Below are positions 1 to 6,932 of a stretch of 8,926 nt of DNA, piece by piece. Each line of letters starts with the position of its first letter. Positions within the stretch are counted from its first letter, which is position 1. The stretch is from DASSFZ01 sp036514635 (lineage in GTDB: Bacteria; Chloroflexota; Anaerolineae; Fen-1058). The DNA is taken from contig DATBWU010000050.1 in the NCBI GenBank assembly GCA_036514635.1, positions 1 through 8,926 on the forward strand, read 5' to 3'. Made by a program: the position numbers and the translations under genes. The notes under the pieces are model-generated. The model saw nothing but the letters and a program-made list of their open reading frames with translations, had not been told where the DNA came from and did not search any database.

Positions 1-2403
1 CATCGACTCGAACCACGAGACGCCAGAGACAGGTCGATTGGGATAACTGCGCTGCTCGTCCCACCACATCGGCGCGCCGCGTAATTTTCTGGGACGGCTC
101 TTCAGGTAGTCACGCAACCAGCCTTCCTGCACCTGACTATCCCACTCGCCGATGCGCCAGGCCCAGCCGGTCTTCGTCCACCACACATCGTTCGCGTATC
201 CCTGCGCGGCTACGAAGGCGCCGAATTGCGCCACAGTGACCGGGTAGCGTGCCAGCCAGTAGGCGTACGGTATTGTCAGTTCGTCGGGGTTGCCGTACTC
301 ATCATCGAAGGTGTCCTTGTCTCCTTTCCGGCTGCCCATGACGAACGGGCCGGCGGGAATCTCCATGAAGCCGTGGAACGGTTCGGGTTCGCCACGGTAA
401 TGCTTGGGCAGGAAGAACACATTCGGATCAAAGCGCGGGTCACCCAGTTGCCCCAGCACGTCGCCGGCCTCGGCGCGCTCAGGCGCGGGCAGATGACCTT
501 CTTCGACCAACTTCACCAGCCAGCGCTGCGCTCGCTTCAAGATAGCTTCGTAATGCGGCTGCCCGGCCGCCTTTTCCGGCAGCTGCACTTCCAGCAACGC
601 CTGGCCGACGAGATTGGCCGCGCGCCAGTGCTGTTCGGTGACGCGGATGGTTTCGTCGGGGCCGGCCGGCAGCAGCACGTTCAGCAGGTTGACGACGTTG
701 CCCAGCCCGCCCTGCTTGAGCTTGCCTGCCGCCAGCAAATACACCTCGCGCCACCAGGCGGGATCCTCTTGCACCAGTCGGCACATGTTCTCGGCGCACT
801 GCGGCAGACTGGCCTGGTAACACGCCGCCAGGTATTCCTGAAACGAGCGATGCGGAAACGCGTACACGCTTTCGCGATGGGTGACGAGCAGGCCAGCCCG
901 GTCGCGCAGGTAGCCCAGCAAGTCGTCCGGCTTGACGCTGCCTAACAGGGGCTTGAAGGCGATGAGCACTTCGCCTTCGGAGATGTCGGCTGGCGCATCA
1001 TCGCGCCCGGCCTCGGTTCGCTGACGCTGGTGAACCCGGAAGGCCAGCGATTCCAGCGCAGCGCGGATACGGCTCTCGCCGACGCCGAGCGCCTGGGCGA
1101 TACCCGGCTCGACGACGATTTCTCCACCGGGCGCTTTCACCTCCCGCGCGCGCTGCCAGCGACTCAGCAAGAGCTTGACGGTTTCCCCGTAGAGGTCGGC
1201 GCGATCTTCGGGCAGCTGTCCCCAGCTGGAGTGCAGCGTCGCCATCAGTGTCAGCAGCAGTGGACGCGAGGCCAGGTCGCCCAGGTAAGGCCGCTCGCGC
1301 AGCGCCGAGCGCAGACGATTGCCCTTGTCGCGCGCCGTGTCTTCGTTCCAGCCCATCGAGGGCCGGACAGCTTGGTACCAGCACTCGATGAAGCGCTTGA
1401 CCTGCTCTTCGCTAAACGGAGCCAGCGCCAGTGTGGCGAACTTGGACAGTTGCCACTGCCTGTCGGCATAGGCGTATGGTCGCGCCGTCACCAAGACGTG
1501 CGATCTCTTCGCTGGCAGGGTTCCGGACAGGTCTTGCACCGCCTGAAGCAGAGCCTTACGGCGTTGCTGCGCCTCGGGCACCTCGTCGAGGCCATCCAGC
1601 AAGACGAACGCACCCTCCTTCAAGAGCCGTGCTTTCAAGTGTGGTAGCAGCTTGACGGCGACGTCTTCGCCGAGGCGTTCCGTCACGTCGTCGCGCAGCG
1701 CATCCCATAACATTTGCGCCGTGCCTTTCGGCGTGTCGGCGGGGATGTGGCGCGCGACCACCTCGCGCAGGATCAGACGTACGGGAAGCATGCCGCGAAA
1801 GGCCTCAGGCGCTACCTGCGAATTGGCGCACAGCAAGTAGGTCAGGTAGTTGACGAAGGTGGATTTGCCGGAACCGGCGTTGCCCAATAGCACGGTGTGA
1901 GACGCTCCCGGCTGCGTGATGGCGTCAAGCAGTGACGCCCGATTCTCGCCTTCGCCCCGCATGAGCCGCAGCGCCCAGGCACGCTCGTCGTCTTTCTGGG
2001 GCTGTCCAGCTGGCGTGACGACGTCCAGGTCGACGTAGACGTCGGGCAGGGGCACCGGTTGCTCGCCACTGGTGCGCACGAACTCAACGTCGATCACACC
2101 CAGTGGCAAGCGGCGGCATTCGTTGGCGAGCGCGCGGTAGTAGGCCTCCAGGAGTTCTTCGGGCGGGGCGTCGGCACTGGCGTTGATCGTCGTGGAGAGG
2201 TCGTCGCGTCCGACAAACTTGCCGCCACCTGTGTCGACGGCGCCGAGCACGACGGCGCCGCCCTCAGTCAGCACGGCGAGTTGTGCCTCGAGTTCGGTTT
2301 GGGCTTTCTCGAAGGCGTCGGCGCCCAGCACGTCGCGCAGCGATTGGAGGTTTGCCAGTTTGCGGCGGAGTTCGGCGGTGCGGTCGGTGCGATCGTCGGC
2401 CAT
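1..2403 (-). CDS. NACHT-family STAND NTPase with C-terminal FGE-sulfatase domain (3' end outside window)
   Basis: The frame stays open for 801 codons from the ATG at 2403 to the window edge, with no stop. A GGGAG Shine-Dalgarno lies 6 bases before the ATG. Residues 1-60 are charged and helical. Next comes a short Gly-rich stretch ending in KFVGRDDL (about 63-70), then a linker with LPLGVIDVEF and VYVDLDVV, as is usual before NACHT cores. Walker A is GNAGSGKS (174-181) and Walker B is FVLLDGLDEVPE (266-277). TARPYAY follows near Arg308, then a PLLLTLMATLH helix region and the post-NACHT motif FPHRSFQEYLAA around His518. From about 675, MEIPAGPFVMGS (680-691) and PVTVAQFGAFV open an FGE-sulfatase domain, which is cut at NRPVSGVSWFESM; about half the usual domain length is missing. 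STAND NTPases are signal-transducing switches that oligomerise on ligand sensing. Here the FGE (C-type-lectin) fold is more likely a ligand-binding or variable domain than an enzyme. The domain calls are secure; a defence role is inferred. Confidence 0.88.
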   Translation of the reverse strand, partial: MADDRTDRTAELRRKLANLQSLRDVLGADAFEKAQTELEAQLAVLTEGGAVVLGAVDTGGGKFVGRDDLSTTINASADAPPEELLEAYYRALANECRRLPLGVIDVEFVRTSGEQPVPLPDVYVDLDVVTPAGQPQKDDERAWALRLMRGEGENRASLLDAITQPGASHTVLLGNAGSGKSTFVNYLTYLLCANSQVAPEAFRGMLPVRLILREVVARHIPADTPKGTAQMLWDALRDDVTERLGEDVAVKLLPHLKARLLKEGAFVLLDGLDEVPEAQQRRKALLQAVQDLSGTLPAKRSHVLVTARPYAYADRQWQLSKFATLALAPFSEEQVKRFIECWYQAVRPSMGWNEDTARDKGNRLRSALRERPYLGDLASRPLLLTLMATLHSSWGQLPEDRADLYGETVKLLLSRWQRAREVKAPGGEIVVEPGIAQALGVGESRIRAALESLAFRVHQRQRTEAGRDDAPADISEGEVLIAFKPLLGSVKPDDLLGYLRDRAGLLVTHRESVYAFPHRSFQEYLAACYQASLPQCAENMCRLVQEDPAWWREVYLLAAGKLKQGGLGNVVNLLNVLLPAGPDETIRVTEQHWRAANLVGQALLEVQLPEKAAGQPHYEAILKRAQRWLVKLVEEGHLPAPERAEAGDVLGQLGDPRFDPNVFFLPKHYRGEPEPFHGFMEIPAGPFVMGSRKGDKDTFDDEYGNPDELTIPYAYWLARYPVTVAQFGAFVAAQGYANDVWWTKTGWAWRIGEWDSQVQEGWLRDYLKSRPRKLRGAPMWWDEQRSYPNRPVSGVSWFESM

Positions 2404-2440
2404 GGGGTTCTCCCGGCGGCGTGATGCAACGGCTGCGAAG

Positions 2441-2469
2441 AGTATAGACCGGATGAAGGGCCGGCGCAA
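2441..2469 (-). promoter_or_regulatory. Sigma70-like promoter of the NACHT-FGE gene
   Basis: On the minus strand a -35 box TTGCGC (2464-2469) and a -10 box TATACT (2441-2446) are separated by exactly 17 bases. The predicted transcript would have a 5' leader of about 30 bases before the ATG at 2403, including the GGGAG ribosome site. The -10 box matches the consensus at 5 of 6 bases and the -35 at 4 of 6. This is the best promoter seen in the window, and its position agrees with the chosen gene start. Confidence 0.6.
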
Positions 2470-2541
2470 TAGAAAGCGCCAGCCATGTGCGTTTACCTGG
2501 CACGATTGCCGGCGGGTGTACGGCGACAGTGAGGTTTCGTG

Positions 2542-2757
2542 TCAGACGCGGAAAGTCAGTCGCTTGAATTGATGGAGGCGGACTGCTTCTCTGGGGAGAT
2601 TTCGCATATGCGTGATGTTCTTCGCCCGGATACTGATCGCGCCGCGAATCTTCTGCAACGTCCCCTCGACAACGACGAATGGCCCGCGCAGCGCTTCACG
2701 GCAGCGCTCGTATACATCCGGTGGGACAATCACCTCGACGTGGAATCGATGCCTGCA
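2542..2757 (-). pseudogene. Remnant of DNA polymerase III alpha subunit (DnaE/DnaE2-like) C-terminal tail
   Basis: The minus-strand frame reads FHVEVIVPPDVYERCREALR, then PFVVVEGTLQKIRGAISIRAK, then NITHMRNLP, and ends at a TGA at 2542-2544. The pattern '(N/H)VxVxPxVYERxRxxLR...P(L/F)xxVEGxxQ(R/K)xxGxxxxxA' is typical of the OB-fold near the C-terminus of DnaE and error-prone DnaE2. In intact proteins it is preceded by about 1000 residues. Here the frame is closed upstream by a TGA at 2758-2760, and the sequence before it is unrelated, so only the tail survives. The family call rests on remembered motif style, not a search. A standalone OB-fold protein starting at the GTG at 2733 is a less likely alternative. 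Confidence 0.5.
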
Positions 2758-2854
2758 TCAGGCACGCCATCAGTCCATGTAGTTGCAGAAACTCACTGGC
2801 GGCGACCAGCAGACCATGTTCGGTATTCGCGGTCGGCCACTCCGAAACAGTCAT
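2696..2854 (-). pseudogene. Possible N-terminal remnant of a DDE-type transposase
   Basis: A 52-residue minus-strand frame starts at the ATG at 2854. It reads MTVSEWPTANTEHGLLVAAS followed by EFLQLHGLMACLMQASIPRR, then loses protein character and stops at 2696. Short N-terminal segments of the form '(L/V)...A..F...HGL+..L....+P' open several DDE transposases that are common in Chloroflexota and Cyanobacteria. The meaningful part ends near 2750, where the DnaE-like fragment begins in another frame. The junction therefore looks like an insertion or deletion scar. No terminal inverted repeats were found. This is a weak, memory-based assignment. Confidence 0.3.
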
Positions 2855-2922
2855 TGTCACAGGCAATCCCACCGCACGGGAGGGTACCTGCCTCGGCGTG
2901 GCCGCGCAAAATCACATCCGTT

Positions 2923-2991
2923 TCAACGATTCGGGCGCTGATTGCGCACAAGTTGCGCTAGAAGGGCCTCAGCCTCATCGATGTCGATCAT
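2923..2991 (-). pseudogene. Truncated start of a Phd/YefM-like antitoxin
   Basis: An ATG at 2991 opens a 22-codon frame reading MIDIDEAEALLAQLVRNQRP, which stops at 2923. The first 17 residues follow the classic N-terminus of Phd/YefM antitoxins (hydrophobic-D-hydrophobic, EA, then xLxxLV). Intact members are about 70-90 residues and continue with a 'GEPIVIxRxGxPVAxLV' segment that is absent here. No VapC or RelE-type toxin follows. The ATG sits one base after the TAA of another short frame (2993-2995). I read it as the stump of a toxin-antitoxin operon, but chance similarity over 17 residues cannot be excluded. Confidence 0.3.
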
Positions 2992-2992
2992 G

Positions 2993-3112
2993 TTACGGGT
3001 GTTCGGCGATGGTCGCAACCGTGCCGTCGCCGAACTTGATCTTGTAGTCGCCGTCGGCGGCGTCGATGTAGGTGCGGGCGCGGCCCGGGGCGATGCCGGG
3101 TTGAACCCGGCG
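2993..3112 (-). pseudogene. Unassigned protein tail fragment
   Basis: On the minus strand the stretch PGRARTYIDAADGDYKIKFG followed by DGTVATIAEHP and TAA has the composition of real protein: an alternating beta pattern and Asp/Gly turns. The frame is open up to 3202, but sequence upstream of about 3112 is Arg/Thr-rich and unconvincing. I do not recognise the family. Its stop codon lies one base from the antitoxin-like ATG, so it may be the end of a gene once located directly upstream of it. Confidence 0.2.
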
Positions 3113-3344
3113 AGGTGTCTCGCCAACTGTATCGGCACGTACCGTACTACACCGCCCGGGGTATGTCCGCGAAGGGACGTACACAGCGAAACCGATCGCC
3201 AACCGCGAAAACTCATTCTGATTTCATACCGGCACGCGATCGAATCCGGTGTACCATTCCGGTTGCGAGCGCGGCGCGATGGCAGTCGAGGATGCCTCCT
3301 TCGACCGTTAATTCGGCGTAACTCTCCGTTCACCGACCTGTAAC

Positions 3345-3372
3345 TTCCCAATCCCCGTGCTTCGTCTACAAT
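3345..3372 (+). promoter_or_regulatory. Candidate promoter of the kinase-CHAT operon
   Basis: A -10-like TACAAT (3367-3372) is preceded at 16 bases by a TTCCCA (3345-3350) that matches 4 of 6 bases of the -35 consensus. The predicted leader would be about 135 bases. The -10 box lies inside a small inverted repeat, CTACA-5 bases-TGTAG (3366-3380), which could be an operator. The evidence is moderate to weak; no other plausible promoter was seen between 3380 and the gene start. Confidence 0.3.
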
Positions 3373-3483
3373 CAATGTAGCTGCCGCACACAACGCAGCT
3401 GCCCCAACGGGTCCCGTCGACCCTCCAACACCGCCTTGCATCAACCGCTTGCCGCCTGCCAGCAGCCCCAAGACCGTCAGCGG

Positions 3484-3502
3484 GACGTTTAGACAAAACG
3501 TC
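3484..3502 (+). promoter_or_regulatory. Perfect 7-bp inverted repeat just upstream of the kinase-CHAT start
   Basis: GACGTTT (3484-3490) and AAACGTC (3496-3502) are exact reverse complements around a 5-base spacer. The repeat ends 10 bases before the ATG at 3513 and occupies the place where a Shine-Dalgarno would be expected. No strong Shine-Dalgarno exists; only AAAAGAA precedes the ATG. It could be a repressor site or an mRNA hairpin limiting translation. Neither is proven. Confidence 0.4.
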
Positions 3503-3512
3503 GCAAAAGAAC

Positions 3513-6110
3513 ATGATACCAACAAAAATCGGCCGCTATGAAGTGAGGGAAGAGCTTGGGCGCGGCGGTATGGCGACGGTCTACCGCGCGCACGATCCCA
3601 GCTTCAAGCGCGACGTCGCGCTCAAAGTCCTCCCTCGCGAGTTTCTGCACGCCCCCACCTTCAAGGCGCGCTTCGAGCGCGAAGCGCAGACCATCGCCTC
3701 GCTCGAACATCCGGCCATTGTCCCCGTGTACGACTTCGGAGAAGAGGATGGTCAACCCTTCCTGGTCATGCGTCTGCTGCAGGGCGGATCGCTGGCCGAT
3801 CGTATCAAGAAAGGCGTACTGCCGATCGCTGAAGCGGCGGCCATCCTGGCGCACATCGCGCCGGGGCTGGACGCGGCGCACGCCAGAGGCGTCATTCACC
3901 GCGACCTGAAACCGGGCAATATCCTGTTCGACCAGCGGGGCGATCCGGCCATCGCCGATTTCGGCATCGCCAAGCTCGTCCAGGCCGGAACGACACTCAG
4001 CCGTAACCTGTTCATGGGCACCCCGGCCTACATGAGCCCGGAACAGGCAGAAAGCGAAAGCGATATCGACGGGCGTAGCGACATCTATACACTCGGTGTG
4101 ATTCTATACGAGATGCTGACCGGCCAACAGCCCTACCATGCGGACACGCCGGTCGGCCTCGCCATTCAGCACATACAAGCCCCCGTGCCACGCATTCTCG
4201 AAGCGAATCCCGGCCTCCCGCCCAGTTGTCAGGTAGTCATCGATCGAGCCATGGCCAAGAAACGCGACGAGCGCTATGCAACGGCCGGCGAGATGGCGGA
4301 GGCGCTACAAGCGGTCGCGCGAGGTGAGCCGTTCCCAGCGCCGGAGACGGCGGGGAAATCAGCCGAGGAGGCGAAAGTCGCCCGGCAGGCACGCGCCGCC
4401 GAGGCCGCTCAACCCGATACGCAACGCCTACATTATCTCGACTTCGAACTCGAAATCGGCCCGGGCCTCGGACGCGAGTACCCGGTGGTCGTCGTCCACT
4501 CGCCGGCCGGCGAAGCGCGTGAAACGATGAAGCTCCCCTTCGACGAACTGGCGCTGGAAAGCCGCCTGGACAAGTTGCAGCTTGCACTGCTGCGATCCGG
4601 CGGGAAGCGCCGCCAGAACCTCTTGCCAGAAGAACAGGCCGTCCAGAACTTGGGGCAGGGTCTATTCGACGCGCTCTTCACCGGCGCAGTGAGGGAGCGC
4701 TACAGCGTTAGCCTGGATCAAGCTCGGCGCGAACACGCCGGACTGCGGCTGAAGCTGCGCATCCAACCGCCCGAACTCGCTACACTCCCGTGGGAGTTCC
4801 TGTACGACGCGCGCCAGAGCAAGTATGTGTGCCTCTCGCGCCACACGCCGATCGTGCGCTATCTGGAACTGCCTCAATCGCTGGAGCCGTTGGCCGTCAC
4901 CGCGCCCCTGCGCATCCTCGGCATGATTGCCCGTCCTTGCAACTTGCCTGCGCTGGATGTGGATCGCGAGCGGCAGCGTGTGGAGCAAGCCGTTGACAGC
5001 TTGCGCAAGCGCGGTCTGGTCGATCTGACCTGGTTGGAGGGCCAGACCTGGCGCGATCTGCAGCAGGCGATGCGGGGTGGCCCTTGGCACATTTTCCACT
5101 TCATCGGCCACGGCGGCTTCGACGGCAATACCGACGAAGGCTTCATCGCCCTGGCCGATGAGGAAGGCCGCATGCATCAACTCAGCGCTACGCAGCTGGG
5201 CCGCCTGCTCGATGATCACCTGCCGTTGCGCCTGGCATTACTCAACGCTTGCGAAGGCGCGCGCGGCAGCGAGCGCGACATCTTCTCCAGCACAGCGTCC
5301 ATTCTGATCCGCCAGGGCATCCCCGCCGTCGTGGCCATGCGGTACGCGATCACCGATCGGGCGGCGATCGAATTCGCGCGCGCCTTTTACGAGGCCATCG
5401 CCGACGAAATGCCGGTGGACGCCGCCGTCGCCGAGGCGCGCAAAGCGATCAGCAGGGCCGTAACCAACACGCTCGAATGGGGTACGCCGGTGCTTTACAT
5501 GCGAGCGCCCGATGGCGTGCTGTTCAACGTGCAGAAACCCAGGCACAAACCAGGCAAGCCGCACACACCGCGACCGCCCACGCCGGTGATTCGCTTCTCG
5601 GCCGGTGAGCAGATCGATTCGGTGGAACAATGGGTCGCGCTGGCCGAGCGCAATTGGGGAGAAGCGGTGAAGCTTCTCTACCACAGCGCGTTGGAGAAGT
5701 GGCTGACACGCATTAACCGGCCCGACCTGGCCCGCGAGGCCGAGCGCATCCGGCGCACCCTCACCGGTGATCGCTCAATGGGCTTGGAGCAGTTCCAGCG
5801 CATCGCCGGTTCGTTTAAGCCGCAGCTCAAGAGCCATGCCGCGACGAATCTCAACGACGTAATGGGTGACCTGATCTATTGGAGAATGCGCGGGCAGAAA
5901 ACGCCTCGGACGCTGACGTTCGAGATCAAGAATCAGGGGCGAGGCTACCTGCACGGTTCAGTGGTGAGCAAGGTCGCCTGGATCGAAGTGCCGCAGCCGC
6001 GCTTCGGCTGTCTGCCTGGCGCAACCGATACGGTCGACATCGTGATTCACCCGGACAGGCGCAAGGTTTGGGAGTTCTCGCTGGCACCACTCGACTTCGT
6101 GCTGGAGTGA
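3513..6110 (+). CDS. Ser/Thr protein kinase-CHAT (caspase-like protease) fusion protein
   Basis: An 865-residue soluble protein with no membrane segment. The Hanks-type kinase (about 7-270) is complete: glycine loop GRGGMATV (16-23), Lys38 in VALKVL, alpha-C Glu57, HRDLKPGN (129-136), DFG at 149-151 and GTPAYMSPEQ (169-178). A charged Ala/Glu linker (about 275-305) leads to the CHAT region. That region opens with YLDFELEIGPGLG at 308, has the pre-catalytic LPWEFLYD at 425-432, and carries the caspase-like dyad His533 (FIGHGGFD) and Cys580 (LNACEGARG). It ends near 671 with TPVLYMRAPDGVLF. CHAT proteases belong to peptidase clan CD and cleave partner proteins in bacterial conflict and signalling systems. 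Residues about 697-775 form a helical module with Trp-rich LAERNWGEAVKLLY and EKWL. Residues 797-865 form a beta-sandwich-like module of unknown function. The kinase may gate the protease by autophosphorylation, or phosphorylate the downstream membrane partner; both are inferences. The gene is co-transcribed with the SH3b gene 24 bases downstream. Confidence 0.93.
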   Translation: MIPTKIGRYEVREELGRGGMATVYRAHDPSFKRDVALKVLPREFLHAPTFKARFEREAQTIASLEHPAIVPVYDFGEEDGQPFLVMRLLQGGSLADRIKKGVLPIAEAAAILAHIAPGLDAAHARGVIHRDLKPGNILFDQRGDPAIADFGIAKLVQAGTTLSRNLFMGTPAYMSPEQAESESDIDGRSDIYTLGVILYEMLTGQQPYHADTPVGLAIQHIQAPVPRILEANPGLPPSCQVVIDRAMAKKRDERYATAGEMAEALQAVARGEPFPAPETAGKSAEEAKVARQARAAEAAQPDTQRLHYLDFELEIGPGLGREYPVVVVHSPAGEARETMKLPFDELALESRLDKLQLALLRSGGKRRQNLLPEEQAVQNLGQGLFDALFTGAVRERYSVSLDQARREHAGLRLKLRIQPPELATLPWEFLYDARQSKYVCLSRHTPIVRYLELPQSLEPLAVTAPLRILGMIARPCNLPALDVDRERQRVEQAVDSLRKRGLVDLTWLEGQTWRDLQQAMRGGPWHIFHFIGHGGFDGNTDEGFIALADEEGRMHQLSATQLGRLLDDHLPLRLALLNACEGARGSERDIFSSTASILIRQGIPAVVAMRYAITDRAAIEFARAFYEAIADEMPVDAAVAEARKAISRAVTNTLEWGTPVLYMRAPDGVLFNVQKPRHKPGKPHTPRPPTPVIRFSAGEQIDSVEQWVALAERNWGEAVKLLYHSALEKWLTRINRPDLAREAERIRRTLTGDRSMGLEQFQRIAGSFKPQLKSHAATNLNDVMGDLIYWRMRGQKTPRTLTFEIKNQGRGYLHGSVVSKVAWIEVPQPRFGCLPGATDTVDIVIHPDRRKVWEFSLAPLDFVLE

Positions 6111-6134
6111 TCGGTCACTCGTGGAGCGTCGCCA

Positions 6135-6932
6135 ATGAAGAGGCTCATCTTCGTTATCAGCCAACCGATCGTATTGGCGCTCCTCGCCATCCTGCTATTG
6201 GCACTGGGCGGCACGATCGTGTTGTCGGCCCCAGGGCCACTGCCCACGGCCACGCCCACCTCGACACTCACACCTACTCCCACCCGCACTCCTACACGCA
6301 CGCCGACCGCGACGATAACGCCCACACTGTCTGAAACACCGACGCCGGAGCTGACACGGGCAACCGCGATCCTATCGGCCAGCGTCTTCAGTGGGCCTGA
6401 TGCGAGCTGCCGGGAAGCCGCGATTGTCAGAGTCGGGGAAAGCGTGATCGTCCTCGGTCGCTCGGCCATCGGCCGCTGGCTGTACGTCCGAACCGATCGG
6501 GGCCAGGAAGGATTCGCCTATCTGGAGAGGTTCGAGCTGCCGGTCGAATTTGAAGGCCTGACGAGCGTGCCAGCGAATCGATGCTCGACGCCTACCCCTA
6601 CGCCTAGCCCGTCACCCACGCCGCCGGCCGGCCCACTGCCGTTTATCGGGATCGAGTTTTACCCCATTCCCGATGAGCCGAACGGCCACTGCAGCCCGGC
6701 ACTCGGTTACACCCTCTTGATTCGCGGCGTGGGTGCCCTATCACCGTTCGACTACTATATCGACGGCCAGCTCGTTGCCCAACAGCACAGCGGCGCGATC
6801 GCTCTCGGCTACGAGTATCGCTACCCCACAACCGGCCAACAGACGGTGACGGTAACCGGTCAGGTCAAAGCGCGCGACGGGCGATTCTCCGATAAAGTAA
6901 CGCTATTTCTGAAAAGACCCAGCTGTCAGTAA
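6135..6932 (+). CDS. Membrane-anchored SH3b-domain protein with Thr/Pro-rich linkers
   Basis: A 265-residue protein whose ATG lies 24 bases after the kinase-CHAT stop, with GGAG about 9 bases upstream, so probably in the same operon. The N-terminus MKR is followed by a hydrophobic segment (about 10-31), giving a signal anchor with the rest outside the membrane. A Thr-Pro repeat linker spans 37-72. Residues 77-134 fit a bacterial SH3-like (SH3b) domain, with a VRVGES turn and RWLYVRTDRGQEGFAYLERF. A second linker, CSTPTPTPSPSPTPP, covers 150-164. A beta-rich, Ig-like C-terminal part (165-265) has cysteines near 187 and 264 that could form a disulfide. SH3b domains often bind cell-wall peptides or ligands outside the cell. 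The likely role is an envelope sensor or anchor for the cytoplasmic kinase-CHAT protein; this is inferred from the operon only. Confidence 0.85.
   Translation: MKRLIFVISQPIVLALLAILLLALGGTIVLSAPGPLPTATPTSTLTPTPTRTPTRTPTATITPTLSETPTPELTRATAILSASVFSGPDASCREAAIVRVGESVIVLGRSAIGRWLYVRTDRGQEGFAYLERFELPVEFEGLTSVPANRCSTPTPTPSPSPTPPAGPLPFIGIEFYPIPDEPNGHCSPALGYTLLIRGVGALSPFDYYIDGQLVAQQHSGAIALGYEYRYPTTGQQTVTVTGQVKARDGRFSDKVTLFLKRPSCQ
6238..6346 (+). repeat. Low-complexity Thr-Pro coding repeat
   Basis: Degenerate ACN-CCN codon pairs encode the first extracellular linker of the SH3b protein, PTPTRTPTRTPT-like with Arg interruptions. A shorter tract of the same kind lies at 6588-6626. Such linkers are typical of exported Chloroflexota proteins, and these tracts are prone to length change by slippage. 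Confidence 0.75.

Larger units (their letters stand above)
2404..3512. other. Gene-poor interval with decayed gene fragments
   Basis: About 1.1 kb separates the divergent NACHT-FGE and kinase-CHAT genes. No open frame here has convincing protein character over its full length. Several minus-strand pieces look like ends or starts of unrelated genes and are listed separately: a DnaE C-terminal tail, a transposase N-terminus, an antitoxin start and one unassigned tail. The frames change between pieces and stop codons intervene. This suggests repeated insertion and decay rather than a single broken gene. From about 3203 to 3340 nothing is recognisable. The last 170 bases contain candidate promoter and operator elements for the kinase-CHAT gene. 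Confidence 0.6.

Noticed and set aside
226..945. Long plus-strand open frames antisense to the NACHT-FGE gene (also 1030-1647 and 2059-2424)
   Set aside because: They are shadows of the GC-rich minus-strand gene. No family motifs are seen, and the minus frame is uninterrupted with clear Walker and FGE motifs.
2539..2961. 140-codon plus-strand frame in the gene-poor interval
   Set aside because: Its composition is not protein-like and it is antisense to the more convincing DnaE- and transposase-like fragments.
3095..3111. GC-rich palindrome GCCGGGTT-G-AACCCGGC, resembling a tRNA T-arm or terminator
   Set aside because: The loop is too short for a T-arm, there is no surrounding cloverleaf, and no T-run follows on either strand. 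It is recorded only as a hairpin inside a fragment.
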